A DNA stretch of 64,000 nt from Cohnella luojiensis (GCF_004564235.1 NZ_SOMN01000018.1:43003-107002); one strand, 5' to 3'. Positions 1 through 10,095 are shown, counted from the first letter of the stretch. Numbers and translations: made by a program. The notes: generated by a model not told the origin, from the sequence alone.

Positions 1-1463
1 ACCGCGTTCTCCACGAGCGGTTGCAAAATCATCTTCGGAATCGCGAAAGCAAGGGCCTCGTCCGTCATTTCATAATGAACGGAGAAACGGTCGGCGAACC
101 GAATTTGCTGAATTTGGACATACGATTCGATCATTTTGACTTCGTCGCTAAGGGGAACGACATCTCCCCCCTTAATGCTGTAACGGAAGATGCTGGACAA
201 TGACCTCGTCATCGTTTTGATTTTGTTTTGCCCTTCCACGACGGCGATTCCCGTAATCGCTTCCAACGTGTTGTATAAGAAATGGGGGTTGATTTGGCTC
301 CGCAGGAAAGCTAGCTCCGACTTCTTCTTCTCCAGTTCTATGCCGTACAAACGGCTGTTCGTCTCCAGCAAACGCTGCGTGAGATGGTCGATTTCATCGA
401 GCATGCTATTAAGCTCGGAGGCCATGATGCTGATTTCCATATAGCCCTGCAAAGAGATTCTTTTTTTGAATTTGAGCAAGTCTCCTCTTTTTACGGTAGT
501 CATGAAGAAGATGAGTTTTTTCAACGGACGCAATATATTGTTCACGATGAACATGAACGGGATTACCAAAACCAATAAGCATATTCCTAATATGGTTAAC
601 TCCAACCTGCGAATATCGAGCAAGTCGGCCAGCAATTCATCTTTGGGAGCCATGCTCAGTATGCTTCCTTCGATATCCGGCAAATTCACCGTCTGCATCA
701 CGTAGTTTTTGTCTTTCCATTCGATCATCGTGTCTTCCTCGCTCTGTCCCCCGGCGGGAATGTCTTGCAATCGGCTGCCGACCGGTTCTTGCGAATTGCT
801 CGTAATCACTTTATGATCCCTGTCCAGCAAATAAATGTGCGAGCTATGTTGCTTCGAGGCATACTCTTGTTCCCCGGCAAGCGCTTTCGGATTCATGATG
901 AAGAAAAGAGTGCCGACAAGACGGTTGAACATTTCGCCTTGCTCCTTATAATAGATCGGGGTCGCGAATATCAAGCCTTCTCCCGAGCCGTAGAGGTTGC
1001 CGAACTTCTGCATCCCGACGTAATGAGCATTTACTTTGGGGGGAACCGCGCTTTGCAACGACGATACGTACTTATTGCCGCCATAGAGATCTATCCACGC
1101 CCCGTTGACTCCGGAAATGACAATGTCCAGGATACCTTCCTTCAGCTCTTTCTGATTCGTTATCAACTCGCTTAAATCCTTGAATTGCTCGTATTTGAGC
1201 AAGTCGTTTTCCTCTACCAGGAAGCGTTGAACTTCCCCGTTATAGGATATATTTTGCATTAGCCTGTTAATAACGTCCTTGTTGGACGTCACGTTTTTCC
1301 TGATCTCGGAGACGGTCTGCTCGACGTACTCCTCGTGGTTCCGCGTAACCATCCCGGACATCATGGAGTAGCTATGAAAAATAACGATCAGGATTACGAT
1401 AATGGTCGATGCTGCTAGAATGACAAGCTGCGATCGGATGGATAGTTTTCTTAGGAAGGCCAC
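1..1463 (-). CDS. YesM-type sensor histidine kinase, 3' end cut by window edge
   Basis: Membrane sensor kinase of the LytS/YesM class, which phosphorylates a YesN-type response regulator. I translated the minus strand from a GTG at 1463, preceded by AGAGGGG about 8 bases upstream; the nearby ATG at 1470 stops after six codons. The product starts with a transmembrane segment (LVILAASTIIVILIVIF), has a long extracellular sensor region, a second membrane segment, a HAMP-like linker, and the His box with INPHFLYNTLEAI. The frame stays open to base 1, so the C-terminal ATPase domain is only partly inside the window. Its cognate regulator would lie to the left. Signal unknown. Confidence 0.9.
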   Translation of the reverse strand, partial: MAFLRKLSIRSQLVILAASTIIVILIVIFHSYSMMSGMVTRNHEEYVEQTVSEIRKNVTSNKDVINRLMQNISYNGEVQRFLVEENDLLKYEQFKDLSELITNQKELKEGILDIVISGVNGAWIDLYGGNKYVSSLQSAVPPKVNAHYVGMQKFGNLYGSGEGLIFATPIYYKEQGEMFNRLVGTLFFIMNPKALAGEQEYASKQHSSHIYLLDRDHKVITSNSQEPVGSRLQDIPAGGQSEEDTMIEWKDKNYVMQTVNLPDIEGSILSMAPKDELLADLLDIRRLELTILGICLLVLVIPFMFIVNNILRPLKKLIFFMTTVKRGDLLKFKKRISLQGYMEISIMASELNSMLDEIDHLTQRLLETNSRLYGIELEKKKSELAFLRSQINPHFLYNTLEAITGIAVVEGQNKIKTMTRSLSSIFRYSIKGGDVVPLSDEVKMIESYVQIQQIRFADRFSVHYEMTDEALAFAIPKMILQPLVENA

Positions 1464-1608
1464 GTGCTCATCCCCTCTTTCTAGGGTGACTGCTATGGCT
1501 TATTATTGCTTCTGCCGATCGCCAACGTCAACATTCGATAGTCTTTTCTGTCGGCGACGAGTTACCTGTTAGCGGCAATTCGGTCATCAGGACCAGAACT
1601 GGAGTAAT

Positions 1609-1782
1609 AGCGGAACCTCGTTCCGTTATTTCTGCCGTAAGCAGGGCTGGCGGAATTATAGCGGAACCTCGTTCCGTTATTTATACCGTGAGTGGGGCTG
1701 GCGGCGTTATAGCGGAACCTCGTTCCGTTATTTCTGCCGTGAGCGGGGCTGGCGGCGTTATAGCGGAACCTCGTTCCGTTAT
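1609..1782. repeat. 51-bp intergenic tandem repeat, about 3.4 copies
   Basis: The motif AGCGGAACCTCGTTCCGTTA recurs at 1609, 1660, 1711 and 1762, exactly 51 bases apart, with a slightly varied remainder of each unit. Each unit contains the small inverted repeat CGGAAC-CTC-GTTCCG. Because 51 is a multiple of three, the minus strand reads as a repeated 17-residue peptide, but I see no gene-like start and treat that as a by-product. The array fills the gap between the sensor kinase gene and the alpha-mannosidase terminator. Confidence 0.9.
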
Positions 1783-1798
1783 GGCGTCCAGCCACATG

Positions 1799-1848
1799 CA
1801 AAAAAGAGGCTATCTCGAAAGGTCATATAGACCTTGTGAGACAGCCTC
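1799..1848 (-). terminator. Rho-independent terminator of the mannoside operon
   Basis: Read on the minus strand, GAGGCTGTCTC pairs with GAGATAGCCTC around an inner arm (AAGGTC/GACCTT) and is followed by a run of six T. It lies about 20 bases after the GH38 stop codon and closes the operon that runs down from the sugar-binding protein. Confidence 0.85.
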
Positions 1849-1869
1849 TGTGCGATACGTATCGCTGAA

Positions 1870-4647
1870 TTATTTGCTTGCAACGACGCCTACGGTGTAG
1901 ATCTCGCATGGACCAAGCCTTGCCGCAAACGAAGCTTCCTTGCTGCCTGCCGGCTTCAAGCTGTCGCCAACGCTCTCCAGCACGTCGCTCTTGTAAACCG
2001 CAGCGTTCGCGCCATCGTTCGGTTGCACCTTCAGCTCCGCTTCTTCGGGACGCATGTTGAACCAGCGCAGCATCAGATCGCCCGTATCCTCCCCGATTTT
2101 CGCGGAGGAGAACGCGATGCCCTCGCCCTGCCACGCCAAGAAAGCGTGGACCGGGGCAAGCGCTCCCCCATGGATGCCGGTCTGAACGGTCGTCCATGGC
2201 GTTTGGAACTGGTAGGCGGCAGAGAACGCACCGGATGCAGCCCCGTCGCCTTGATGGGGAACGATCATGAGCTCAACCGTATGCTCGCCTAGGCATTGCG
2301 CTTCCGGAGTCGGGAAGACGCCCCAGTCTCCGAGCTCCGCGACGGCGCGAAGCAAGGTCACGGCGATCGTATTCCGGCCGTCTCTTAACACTTCGTATTC
2401 GTTCAGCCCTTTGTTGGCTATCGTCAAGCCCCGATTCTCATCGCTAACGTCGGCGAAGGCTTGCTGGTGCTGCGCGTTGCTCGGGTTCTCCCACTCGGCT
2501 GCCGGTTCGTTGTCGCGAACCGCCACCTCGAAGATCGCGTCCGCCCGATGAACGGCCGTAGCCAGATCCGTCGGAAACAGCGCGCGCACGCGATGATCCT
2601 TGGCTTGGTTGTCGAAGGTCGCGCGAGCGCTGACGCCGCGGCCCGAGCGCTCCAGGCTGACGACTGTCCGGATCGTCAACGGCACGGTTTCCTTCACCCG
2701 CTGAGCCTTGCGCAAAGGATAGTCAAGCGCTTCCTGCTTCTCCTTCTCGAAGGTATCGTCCGCCGATGCCGGTACGGCCCAGCGGTGAACGATCTCGACG
2801 GAAGCGCGATACGCGGTATCCTCAATGACCTTGATTTCCGCCGCTAAACCCTTGGTCGTTAGCGATTGTTCCCCTTCCGGCTGCTTATACATATACTCGT
2901 TGCCGATATCGCCCGTATCCTCGTACACGAGCAAGTCGCGGTAGGTACGTCCGCTTGCCTTGTCCGTAACGGTCAAGGATCCATCCTCCGCGATCTCGAT
3001 GCTCAGGAATTCGTTCGCAAGCGACCGAGCGCCGGACACAAGGGATTCTTCCGAGGACGGTTGCTTAACGGCAGGTGCTTGATCGCCGGCTTGCGCTTCA
3101 AGAACCCAGCCATAGGCCTTCAGTCCGAGCGCAGGGACTTGAGCCGCTTCGAAGACCAGCTTCACGCGGCGCGCCCAATAAGGCTGACGGAACTTATCGT
3201 CCGGCAGATCGTAACCGAACTGCAGTCCGAGATCTTCCATCGTATAAGGAACCTGCTTGCCTTCCGAATCCACTAACGAACGGCTGGTTACATCGACGTC
3301 CCTCATCCGACGAATCATTTCTTCCCGACTCAGTCCATCCCGATAATAAAGCCGCGCGACATCCAGCTCGACCTCTACCGTTCCGCTGCGCGACCAACCC
3401 GTCGTATTGAAGACGACGAACGGCAGCGCGTCTTTCCCCAATCGGGAGAATACGTCCGTATTCACCGCTTCTGCTATCGCGCGCTTGCTATCGTCGACGA
3501 TCGTCTCCGCGACATGCCGGCTCTTATCGAACCGGGTGACCATTTCGCGGTGCACTTCGTCCACGCTGCACCCGCAGATGCTGTCATGCGGATGGTTCTG
3601 CATGAGCGTTTTCCAAGCGTACTTCAGCAGATGATGCGGATACGCCGCTTTGGTTATTCCGTGCGCAAAGGCAGCCAAAGGCTCGGCCACCTTCTCGAGC
3701 AGAGTTTGGCCTCGTTGGTTCATCTGCTTTAGATAAACCCTTGCGGAAGCCGTATTCACAAGCGTCCACCAGCCATCGGTCCTTTGGCTGCGAAGCTCGC
3801 CTTTAACGCTCGAAAGCTCACGATCCAAGGCGCGTTCCACCGAAGCGATGTAATCCGGGAAATTGGAATGAATGAACTCGATATCCGGATACAGCTTTCG
3901 GGCGGTGCGAATCGCCTCCGGCAAATCCAACTGAACAGGCTGGTGGTCAACCCCGTTCATGAACAGCAACTCGCTGGTGGATGCGTATTTCTCTGCATCG
4001 GCCAGCTTGCGGGTCCAATATTCCTTCGCTTCTTGTTCATCTACCGGCACCTCATTGCCATTGGAATACCAATTGGCAAACAGAATGCCCAACACCTTGG
4101 AGCCGTCCGGACTTTCCCAAATCAGCTCCGAGAACGAAGACTCGTAGCCGCCGTCCGAAACCATGTTATTAAAGCCGGTCGGCTTCACTCCGCGGCCGAA
4201 AAAGACATTGTTGATGCCGGACTGCCGCATCAATTGCGGGGTTTGTCCGGCAAGGCCGAACGTATCGGGGAAATAGCCGATTTTCGCCGGCGTACCGAAG
4301 CGTTTTGCGTCATCGTGCCCAACCTGCATGTTGCGCACGTTCGCTTCGCTGCTGGTTAGAAACGCATCCTGTAAAATGTACCAGGGGCCGATAATGATGC
4401 GGCCGTCGCGGATATGTTTTTCCAGACGATCCTTTTGATCGGGGCGAACCTGGAGATAATCCTCCAAAATGATCGTTTGACCGTCCATGTAAAAGCTTTT
4501 GAACTCCGTGCCCTCATCCAGCTTATCCAGCAAAGAGTCCACTAGATTGATCAGGCGCACATGGTGTTTCTCGTATGGCAAATACCATTCGCGGTCCCAG
4601 TGGGTATGGGAGATGATATGCGCGGTTTTTCTGTTCGTTGAGTCCAT
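1870..4647 (-). CDS. Alpha-mannosidase, glycoside hydrolase family 38
   Basis: Cytoplasmic Zn-dependent retaining alpha-mannosidase of 925 residues that removes mannose from the non-reducing end of imported oligosaccharides. The family hallmark HTHWDREW is at residues 14-21 (zinc ligands His16 and Asp18). The nucleophile Asp128 is in FPDTFG, and the NGVDHQP (231-237) and NHPHDSICG (351-359) motifs hold further metal and active-site residues. The long C-terminal half is the usual beta-sandwich region. There is no signal peptide, so it acts after uptake. It is the last gene of the operon, 19 bases after the preceding gene. Linkage specificity (alpha-1,2, 1,3 or 1,6, or 2-O-glyceryl) cannot be read from sequence alone. 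Confidence 0.93.
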   Translation of the reverse strand: MDSTNRKTAHIISHTHWDREWYLPYEKHHVRLINLVDSLLDKLDEGTEFKSFYMDGQTIILEDYLQVRPDQKDRLEKHIRDGRIIIGPWYILQDAFLTSSEANVRNMQVGHDDAKRFGTPAKIGYFPDTFGLAGQTPQLMRQSGINNVFFGRGVKPTGFNNMVSDGGYESSFSELIWESPDGSKVLGILFANWYSNGNEVPVDEQEAKEYWTRKLADAEKYASTSELLFMNGVDHQPVQLDLPEAIRTARKLYPDIEFIHSNFPDYIASVERALDRELSSVKGELRSQRTDGWWTLVNTASARVYLKQMNQRGQTLLEKVAEPLAAFAHGITKAAYPHHLLKYAWKTLMQNHPHDSICGCSVDEVHREMVTRFDKSRHVAETIVDDSKRAIAEAVNTDVFSRLGKDALPFVVFNTTGWSRSGTVEVELDVARLYYRDGLSREEMIRRMRDVDVTSRSLVDSEGKQVPYTMEDLGLQFGYDLPDDKFRQPYWARRVKLVFEAAQVPALGLKAYGWVLEAQAGDQAPAVKQPSSEESLVSGARSLANEFLSIEIAEDGSLTVTDKASGRTYRDLLVYEDTGDIGNEYMYKQPEGEQSLTTKGLAAEIKVIEDTAYRASVEIVHRWAVPASADDTFEKEKQEALDYPLRKAQRVKETVPLTIRTVVSLERSGRGVSARATFDNQAKDHRVRALFPTDLATAVHRADAIFEVAVRDNEPAAEWENPSNAQHQQAFADVSDENRGLTIANKGLNEYEVLRDGRNTIAVTLLRAVAELGDWGVFPTPEAQCLGEHTVELMIVPHQGDGAASGAFSAAYQFQTPWTTVQTGIHGGALAPVHAFLAWQGEGIAFSSAKIGEDTGDLMLRWFNMRPEEAELKVQPNDGANAAVYKSDVLESVGDSLKPAGSKEASFAARLGPCEIYTVGVVASK

Positions 4648-4666
4648 CTAAATGAATATCTCCTTT

Positions 4667-7600
4667 CTATTCCGCCCGAGCGTCGAATTGCGCTCGCACT
4701 TCCACCTCGTCAGGTCGATACACCGAGGTTACGCGACCTTGGAGATCCGTAGCAAATAATACAACGCGCTCCCGTTCCAACGCAAAAGAATAAGTCGCCC
4801 CTGTACCGGCAGACTTAACCTCTATTAGAGTATCGTAAGCATATTCGGAAACGAAGACATAAAGCGCTCCGTCTTTATATTGAAGACATCTGCCATAGAC
4901 GCCCGGCAGATTGCCGCCCTTGATCCATTCCATTTTTCCCCGATAACCCGACGCTTGAAGCACGTGCTCGTACAACCGGGCGATCGGCTCGGACCGTTCG
5001 TTCAGCTCTAACGGCAATGGGGACCAGATTAGGCGCCCCCGTCCGTAGGCCGCTTCGACAACCGCGTCAGCCTCAACCTTCGCCGTAACGCTTCCGTTCA
5101 AGACGACTTCCTTGAATACTTCGGCGATTCTGCGGTTTGCGTAAGACACCGGGTAAGCCCGGCCGCCGATCACGATCTGCTCTTCACGAACCACGTTGCT
5201 TAGCTTCCGCTCGCCGAGAGCTTCCGCAAGGCGCTTCGATTTTCGCCAATAAGCATCTAGTCCGAGAGGGCCGGTAAAGAGCATGGTCGCTCCCGTCCGG
5301 TCTACGATATCGAGCAGCTTGGCGAACGCGGCGTCGTCGAAATTGTGGGCGGACGGAACGATAATCAGCTTGGCGGGCGCCGATTCCAGCGCCTCCAGGT
5401 GATATTCCGACACCCCGCGGAAAGGCACCTTCAGTTCGTATCCCAATACTCTCGTTAACCGCGTCGTGGCATCGAACGCCAGCTTGCGATTCGAGAAATC
5501 GTTGGAGTAAGGGAACACGACGGCGACATCCTCAAGCTCTCGATCGCGGAACAAGTCCCGGATTCCCTCCATGAAGCTTCCGAAGCGATAGGACACGTCC
5601 GCTTCCGGTTTCTCCGTCCCGTCGGCCCTTAAAGCGCCGATATGGGATTCGTTGGCGTTATCCATATAGAAGTTGGTGTTCCAGATCCACTGCACGGCTC
5701 CGGCTCCGCCCGCCGCGAACGCATAGGCATACTTGCGTTCCAGCATGGCGCGGAGCTCTTCCTCGGACCGCTTCGCGAAGCCGTCCGGCGTCTCCACGTA
5801 CATGATGCCCGTCTCCTGAACGACGTTCGGCTTATTCGCCGTCTTGGCGAAGATCCCGTCCCATAGCAGTTGGTCGTTCAGCCACCACGAGTGAACGGTC
5901 GTGTAGTCCGTCGCCTCCTCGTAGAAGAACGGCGACGGTCGTTGCGCGCCCAGCGCTTCGTCTTGGCCGACCGTAACCAGTTGCTTCGGGCATTCTTCCT
6001 TGATAACGTCGTACAGCTGCTTCGCCCATCGGTTATGCATGTCCATGGAGAATAGCACATAGTCCAGCCAGCGGGTGCCCTTCTTGCCTTGGTGCATGTC
6101 CTGCACGTCGAAGTTAATGTCTTCCGGCTCCGGAACGGTAGCCGAAGCGAAGTCCGGCAACTCTCCCGGCGTCATGCCCCACCGCTCGCGCAGCTTCTCG
6201 ATCGAGCCGTGACGCAAGGCTAACCATTCCGAATAAGCCGCTTTCTCGAACGGATCCCGGCTAGACCGAGGGCCGTTAGAGAAGATCCGCTGAGGATCGA
6301 ACATCGACGGCTCGTTAATCAGATCCCAATCGATATTGGTCGTGTCGCGGTGACGGCTGACGATCGAACGGACGAACCGCTTCTGCGCTTCCACGCTACG
6401 GGGATCCAGATAAGGGTTCGCGCCCTCCCAAGTTTCAGGCGTAAACGAGAAGAAAGTGAACGTTACCTGAAGGTCGTTCTTCTTCGCGGTCATGATAAAC
6501 GCGTCGATCGAGCGAAGCACCTCCTCGGAGGCGTGACCGTCCACCTGCATCACGTTGCGGTAAGCCGTCCATATTCCCGTGCGTATCCAGTTGATACCGG
6601 CTTTGCGCATCTGGGCCATATCGCGATCCCATACAGAAGCGTTGGGAAGAAAAAGAAACTTCCGCGCGACGTCCGACGTCATATACGTCATTCCCACCAC
6701 GGGCAGCGGACGTCCGTCCTTTTCGAAGTAGTCTCTTCCGCTCGAAAGCAAACCGCCCGACTGCAGCAGCTTGGCGTCCGCGCCCCAGAAACCCTGACGC
6801 AGCATACGCGTCTCGCCGTCCGAGGACTCGGCGAGGCATTTCACGCTATAAAATCCGCCGCGGACATCGATACGAAGCGGAATCCGCTTAATCGCAAGTC
6901 CCTGTCCCACGGCGGCGTTAAATTGAAATTGGAATTCAGCCCACTCATCGTCCTGATAGCTCACCTGAATCGTAAACGTCCACTCGGTTTCCTTACCCTC
7001 GTCATCCGCTTGCCCGCGTCCCAGCTTCTGCGCCTGGAACGTCAACATCGGCCGTTCGTGCAGCTCGTACGAAGCATAGCTAGGCTTCAGCCACAGCTCC
7101 GTGACGCCGGACGCGCAAAAGCGAGCCCACTCGCGAAGAGCCTTCAAACCGCCTCGCTCGGCGAATTTCGCACCAAGAGGTTGATTGATGAACAGCCAGC
7201 GCCCGCCGGCGAAATCGCCCTTCGTGTTCTCCCAAAGCACGGCAGGCGCCGCGACTTCGCGATCCTCGGACGAGATGCCTTTCAGAACCGGATAGATATG
7301 CGCGTCCATTGGACCGGCCGATCCCATCTGATGAGGCAGGTCGCTCGACTTGGTCACGTGCGGCACCAAGTTCCACGTATCCGCCACATCCAATAGCAAT
7401 TCCCGGTCCTGAAATAATGGGATATCGCCATTCGCCGCCAGCTTAACAACGGGACGGGACAGAACGGACAGCATCTCGTGGATGCGGAGCTGCCGATGAT
7501 AAGCCGTCTGTTCCGGCTCGACGAACCATTCCCCATCCGCCTTCCTGACAGGCACACGGAACGGAGCTCCCCCCGCGCTGATCAAGCCTCCGCCGCGCTT

Positions 7601-7810
7601 CAGGAAAGCAAGCAGTTCCTCCCATATCGCGATCGGAAAATAAGGCGCGTGCATCGAAACGAAACATCCGCCTTCTGCCTCTCTAAGCAGAGCCGTAACT
7701 CCCTCGACATCGGACACTTCTCCGATTGCCCGCAGCTGTTCTAAATCTTTTTCCCCGAACCCGACAGCACCCGGAAAAGAAGAATCGTAGAAAATAATCG
7801 GTTTAGGCAT
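4667..7810 (-). CDS. Large clan GH-A-like glycoside hydrolase, family uncertain (GH42/GH164-like layout)
   Basis: A 1047-residue cytoplasmic protein. Residues 1-240 look like a class-I glutamine-amidotransferase-type or beta-galactosidase-trimerisation-type domain. About 245-350 looks beta-rich. About 370-700 is a TIM barrel whose putative acid/base is Glu500 (in DLINEPSMF) and putative nucleophile Glu666 (in VVQETGIMY), as expected for clan GH-A. About 750-900 is a second Rossmann-like domain (LIIVPSAHNFDDAAFAKLL). The layout recalls GH42 beta-galactosidases and GH164 beta-mannosidases, but I cannot assign a family. Its place between GH125 and GH38 genes suggests it removes a residue, perhaps beta-linked mannose or galactose, from the same oligosaccharide. 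It overlaps the upstream GH125 gene by 8 bases, so translation is probably coupled. Confidence 0.75.
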   Translation of the reverse strand: MPKPIIFYDSSFPGAVGFGEKDLEQLRAIGEVSDVEGVTALLREAEGGCFVSMHAPYFPIAIWEELLAFLKRGGGLISAGGAPFRVPVRKADGEWFVEPEQTAYHRQLRIHEMLSVLSRPVVKLAANGDIPLFQDRELLLDVADTWNLVPHVTKSSDLPHQMGSAGPMDAHIYPVLKGISSEDREVAAPAVLWENTKGDFAGGRWLFINQPLGAKFAERGGLKALREWARFCASGVTELWLKPSYASYELHERPMLTFQAQKLGRGQADDEGKETEWTFTIQVSYQDDEWAEFQFQFNAAVGQGLAIKRIPLRIDVRGGFYSVKCLAESSDGETRMLRQGFWGADAKLLQSGGLLSSGRDYFEKDGRPLPVVGMTYMTSDVARKFLFLPNASVWDRDMAQMRKAGINWIRTGIWTAYRNVMQVDGHASEEVLRSIDAFIMTAKKNDLQVTFTFFSFTPETWEGANPYLDPRSVEAQKRFVRSIVSRHRDTTNIDWDLINEPSMFDPQRIFSNGPRSSRDPFEKAAYSEWLALRHGSIEKLRERWGMTPGELPDFASATVPEPEDINFDVQDMHQGKKGTRWLDYVLFSMDMHNRWAKQLYDVIKEECPKQLVTVGQDEALGAQRPSPFFYEEATDYTTVHSWWLNDQLLWDGIFAKTANKPNVVQETGIMYVETPDGFAKRSEEELRAMLERKYAYAFAAGGAGAVQWIWNTNFYMDNANESHIGALRADGTEKPEADVSYRFGSFMEGIRDLFRDRELEDVAVVFPYSNDFSNRKLAFDATTRLTRVLGYELKVPFRGVSEYHLEALESAPAKLIIVPSAHNFDDAAFAKLLDIVDRTGATMLFTGPLGLDAYWRKSKRLAEALGERKLSNVVREEQIVIGGRAYPVSYANRRIAEVFKEVVLNGSVTAKVEADAVVEAAYGRGRLIWSPLPLELNERSEPIARLYEHVLQASGYRGKMEWIKGGNLPGVYGRCLQYKDGALYVFVSEYAYDTLIEVKSAGTGATYSFALERERVVLFATDLQGRVTSVYRPDEVEVRAQFDARAE

Positions 7811-9128
7811 CGAGCAACCCTGCTTTCATCGCCTTATAGACGAGTTGCGAAAATAAGCTATTGGACCACGCGAACCATTTTCGAGTAAACTCGTTCGGAT
7901 CGTCCGCATGAAAACCTTCATGCATAAAGCCGGTGTCGGCATCCGTGGCTTCCAACAGCGAGATCATCTCCAGCTGCTCCTCAGCGGATACAGCCGTCAG
8001 TCCCTGCATGGACAACGCCATATGCCAAATGTAATCCGGCGGCGTATGCGGGCTTCCGATTCCTTTAGCCACTTTGCCTTCGTAATAGAACGGATTATGC
8101 TTGCTGAGCGCGAAACGACGCGTATTCTCGTAAATGGGGTCGTCCGCGCTCGCATAACCGAGATAAGGAATCGAGATCAGGCCCGGCGTTCCCGCGTCGT
8201 CCATCAGGCAATAATTGCCGAAGCCGTCGGTCTCGTACGCATAGATCGGTCCGAATTCAGGGTGACGGTAGATGCCGTACAGCTGGATGCCATGGTTGAT
8301 TTCCCGTTCCAGCTTGGCCATTTCTTTCTCGAACGACAGGTCGCGGAACACGAATTCGGCCATTTCCCGCATCTGCCGCAGGGTAACGACGGCGAACATG
8401 TTATTCGGGATATTGTAGTGGAAATCGCAAGCGTCGTCGCTTGGACGGAAGCCGGACCAGACCATCCCGGTATAATTGACGGGCATTCCCAAGCCGTCGT
8501 TCATGAGCGAGTCGGTCATAATGCCGTTATCCCGTTCGAAGCGGTAAGGCGAATGCTCGAAATGCAGCTGTTCCCGTCTCCACAAATCCACCGTCGTCCG
8601 CATCGCTTTCTTGAAATCCGAATCGAAGATGTCCGCGCGTCCCGTCTCTTTCCAGTAGGCGTAAGCCAGACGCATCGAGAAGCAGATGGAGTCCAGTTCG
8701 AACTTGCGTTCCCAAACCCATGGCGACATTTCCGTTACGTCGTCCGTGTTCCAGTGCCAGTCGTTCGCCATTTCGTTAAACGCGTTCGCGTAAGGATCGA
8801 TCTGAATATATCGCATATGAAGCTTGATAAGACCGCCGATAATCCGTTGCAGATCGGCGTCATCCTTGGCGAAAGGCACGTATTGGATGACCTGCTCGAC
8901 GGAATCCCGCAGCCACATCGCGGGAATATCCCCCGTAATGACGAAGGTCGTCCCGTCCTCCAATAGCTTGGTCGTCGTCTCGAGCGTGTTCGGGAAGCAG
9001 TTCTTGAACAGCTGAAGAAGCTTCGGCCGGTGCGCCAGCTTCGTCTCCGCTTCGGCCAGCACGTCTTGCACCGATTGCGGAAGCTTGAGCTCCGGCATGG
9101 CGATCTTAGGCAATCTGAATTGTTCCAT
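7803..9128 (-). CDS. Exo-alpha-1,6-mannosidase, glycoside hydrolase family 125
   Basis: A metal-independent inverting alpha-mannosidase of 441 residues (formerly DUF1237). The family signature GDIPAMWLRDS is at about residues 66-76. The conserved blocks NDWHWNTDDVTEMSPWVWERKF, YNIPNNMF and GKVAKGIGSPHTP follow. The length is normal for GH125 and no signal peptide is present. Known members cleave alpha-1,6-linked mannose from N-glycan-type or yeast-mannan fragments. The pairing with GH38 in one operon is what points the locus at mannose-rich glycans. It starts 19 bases after the permease gene, at an ATG inside a good Bacillus-type translation signal. Confidence 0.93.
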   Translation of the reverse strand: MEQFRLPKIAMPELKLPQSVQDVLAEAETKLAHRPKLLQLFKNCFPNTLETTTKLLEDGTTFVITGDIPAMWLRDSVEQVIQYVPFAKDDADLQRIIGGLIKLHMRYIQIDPYANAFNEMANDWHWNTDDVTEMSPWVWERKFELDSICFSMRLAYAYWKETGRADIFDSDFKKAMRTTVDLWRREQLHFEHSPYRFERDNGIMTDSLMNDGLGMPVNYTGMVWSGFRPSDDACDFHYNIPNNMFAVVTLRQMREMAEFVFRDLSFEKEMAKLEREINHGIQLYGIYRHPEFGPIYAYETDGFGNYCLMDDAGTPGLISIPYLGYASADDPIYENTRRFALSKHNPFYYEGKVAKGIGSPHTPPDYIWHMALSMQGLTAVSAEEQLEMISLLEATDADTGFMHEGFHADDPNEFTRKWFAWSNSLFSQLVYKAMKAGLLDA

Positions 9129-9147
9129 GGATAAGGTTCCCTCTTTC

Positions 9148-10062
9148 TTATTCTTTAACGGCGCCTACAGTCAGGCCTTGAACGAAATAACGTTGGAAGA
9201 AAGGATAAGCGAGCACGATCGGACCGGTCGCAAGCACGACCATCGCCATTCTCGACGTATCCTGCGGCATGGACTGCAGCACTCCCATTCCGAGCGAAGG
9301 GTTATTCGAGTTCTGCAGAATGAATTGCATGCTGTTCTCGATCCTGATCAGCATCGACTGCAGCGGAACCAAGTTCGGATCCTCGATGTACAGCAGCGCG
9401 TTAAACCAGTCGTTCCAATAACCGAGCGTGCTGAACAAAGCGATCGTCGCGAGTCCGGGAAGCGCGAGCGGAATGACTAAACGGAAGAAAATGCCAAACT
9501 CCCCCGCTCCGTCTATTTTACCAGATTCTATGATCGCATCGGGAATCATTGTGGAGAAAAACGTGCGCATGATCATGATATAGAATGCGTTAACGGTAAG
9601 GGGAAGAATCAAAGCCCATATCGAATTTTGCAAACCAAGCAGCTTCGTCGTCACGATGTAAGTAGGCACAAGCCCGCCATTGAACAGCATCGTGAAGAAC
9701 GCGAAGAAAGAGAAGAAATTACGGTATTTGAATCCTCTCCGGGAGATCGCGTAAGCGAACAAGGAGATGAAGACCATACTGAGCGCCGTACCTACGACGG
9801 TAACGAAGATCGTTACCCCATAGGATCGCAGCAATTGGTCGCCTGCCTTGAATATATAGTCGTAAGCGTCGATGCTCCATTTTTTCGGAAACAGGGAGTA
9901 CCCGTCGCGCGCCAGCGTCTTCTCGTCCGTGAACGAGATGATCGTGACGAACAGGAAAGGAAAGACGCAAGCCAGCGCGAATAGACCGGCAATCATATTG
10001 AAAATGACGTTCCATACGGGCGACAGCTTGTGGAAGTCCCTTGGTTTGGTCAAGGATGCCAT
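9148..10062 (-). CDS. Sugar ABC transporter permease (LplC/CUT1 type)
   Basis: A 304-residue inner-membrane permease with six predicted membrane segments and the EAA-loop region (SGKIDGAGEFGIFFRLVIPLALPGLATIALF) that contacts the ATPase. The C-terminal FVQGLTVGAVKE ending is typical of this subfamily. The start at 10062 has AAAGGAG eight bases upstream. It pairs with the next permease and the lipoprotein upstream to import the oligosaccharide. No ATPase gene is present, as usual for these systems, which share an MsmX-like ATPase encoded elsewhere. Confidence 0.92.
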   Translation of the reverse strand: MASLTKPRDFHKLSPVWNVIFNMIAGLFALACVFPFLFVTIISFTDEKTLARDGYSLFPKKWSIDAYDYIFKAGDQLLRSYGVTIFVTVVGTALSMVFISLFAYAISRRGFKYRNFFSFFAFFTMLFNGGLVPTYIVTTKLLGLQNSIWALILPLTVNAFYIMIMRTFFSTMIPDAIIESGKIDGAGEFGIFFRLVIPLALPGLATIALFSTLGYWNDWFNALLYIEDPNLVPLQSMLIRIENSMQFILQNSNNPSLGMGVLQSMPQDTSRMAMVVLATGPIVLAYPFFQRYFVQGLTVGAVKE

Positions 10063-10095
10063 GGAGGATTCTCCTTTCTGGGTTCATTTGGCGTT

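Noticed and set aside
1562..1801. Minus-strand repetitive frame with 17-residue repeats
   Set aside because: It is the translation of the 51-bp DNA repeat; no ribosome binding site and no reason to think it is made.
3784..4359. Long plus-strand frames opposite the GH38, GH125 and hydrolase genes (also 6350-7396, 7908-8966, 11204-12580)
   Set aside because: They are antisense shadows of GC-rich genes with clear motifs; their translations show no domain.
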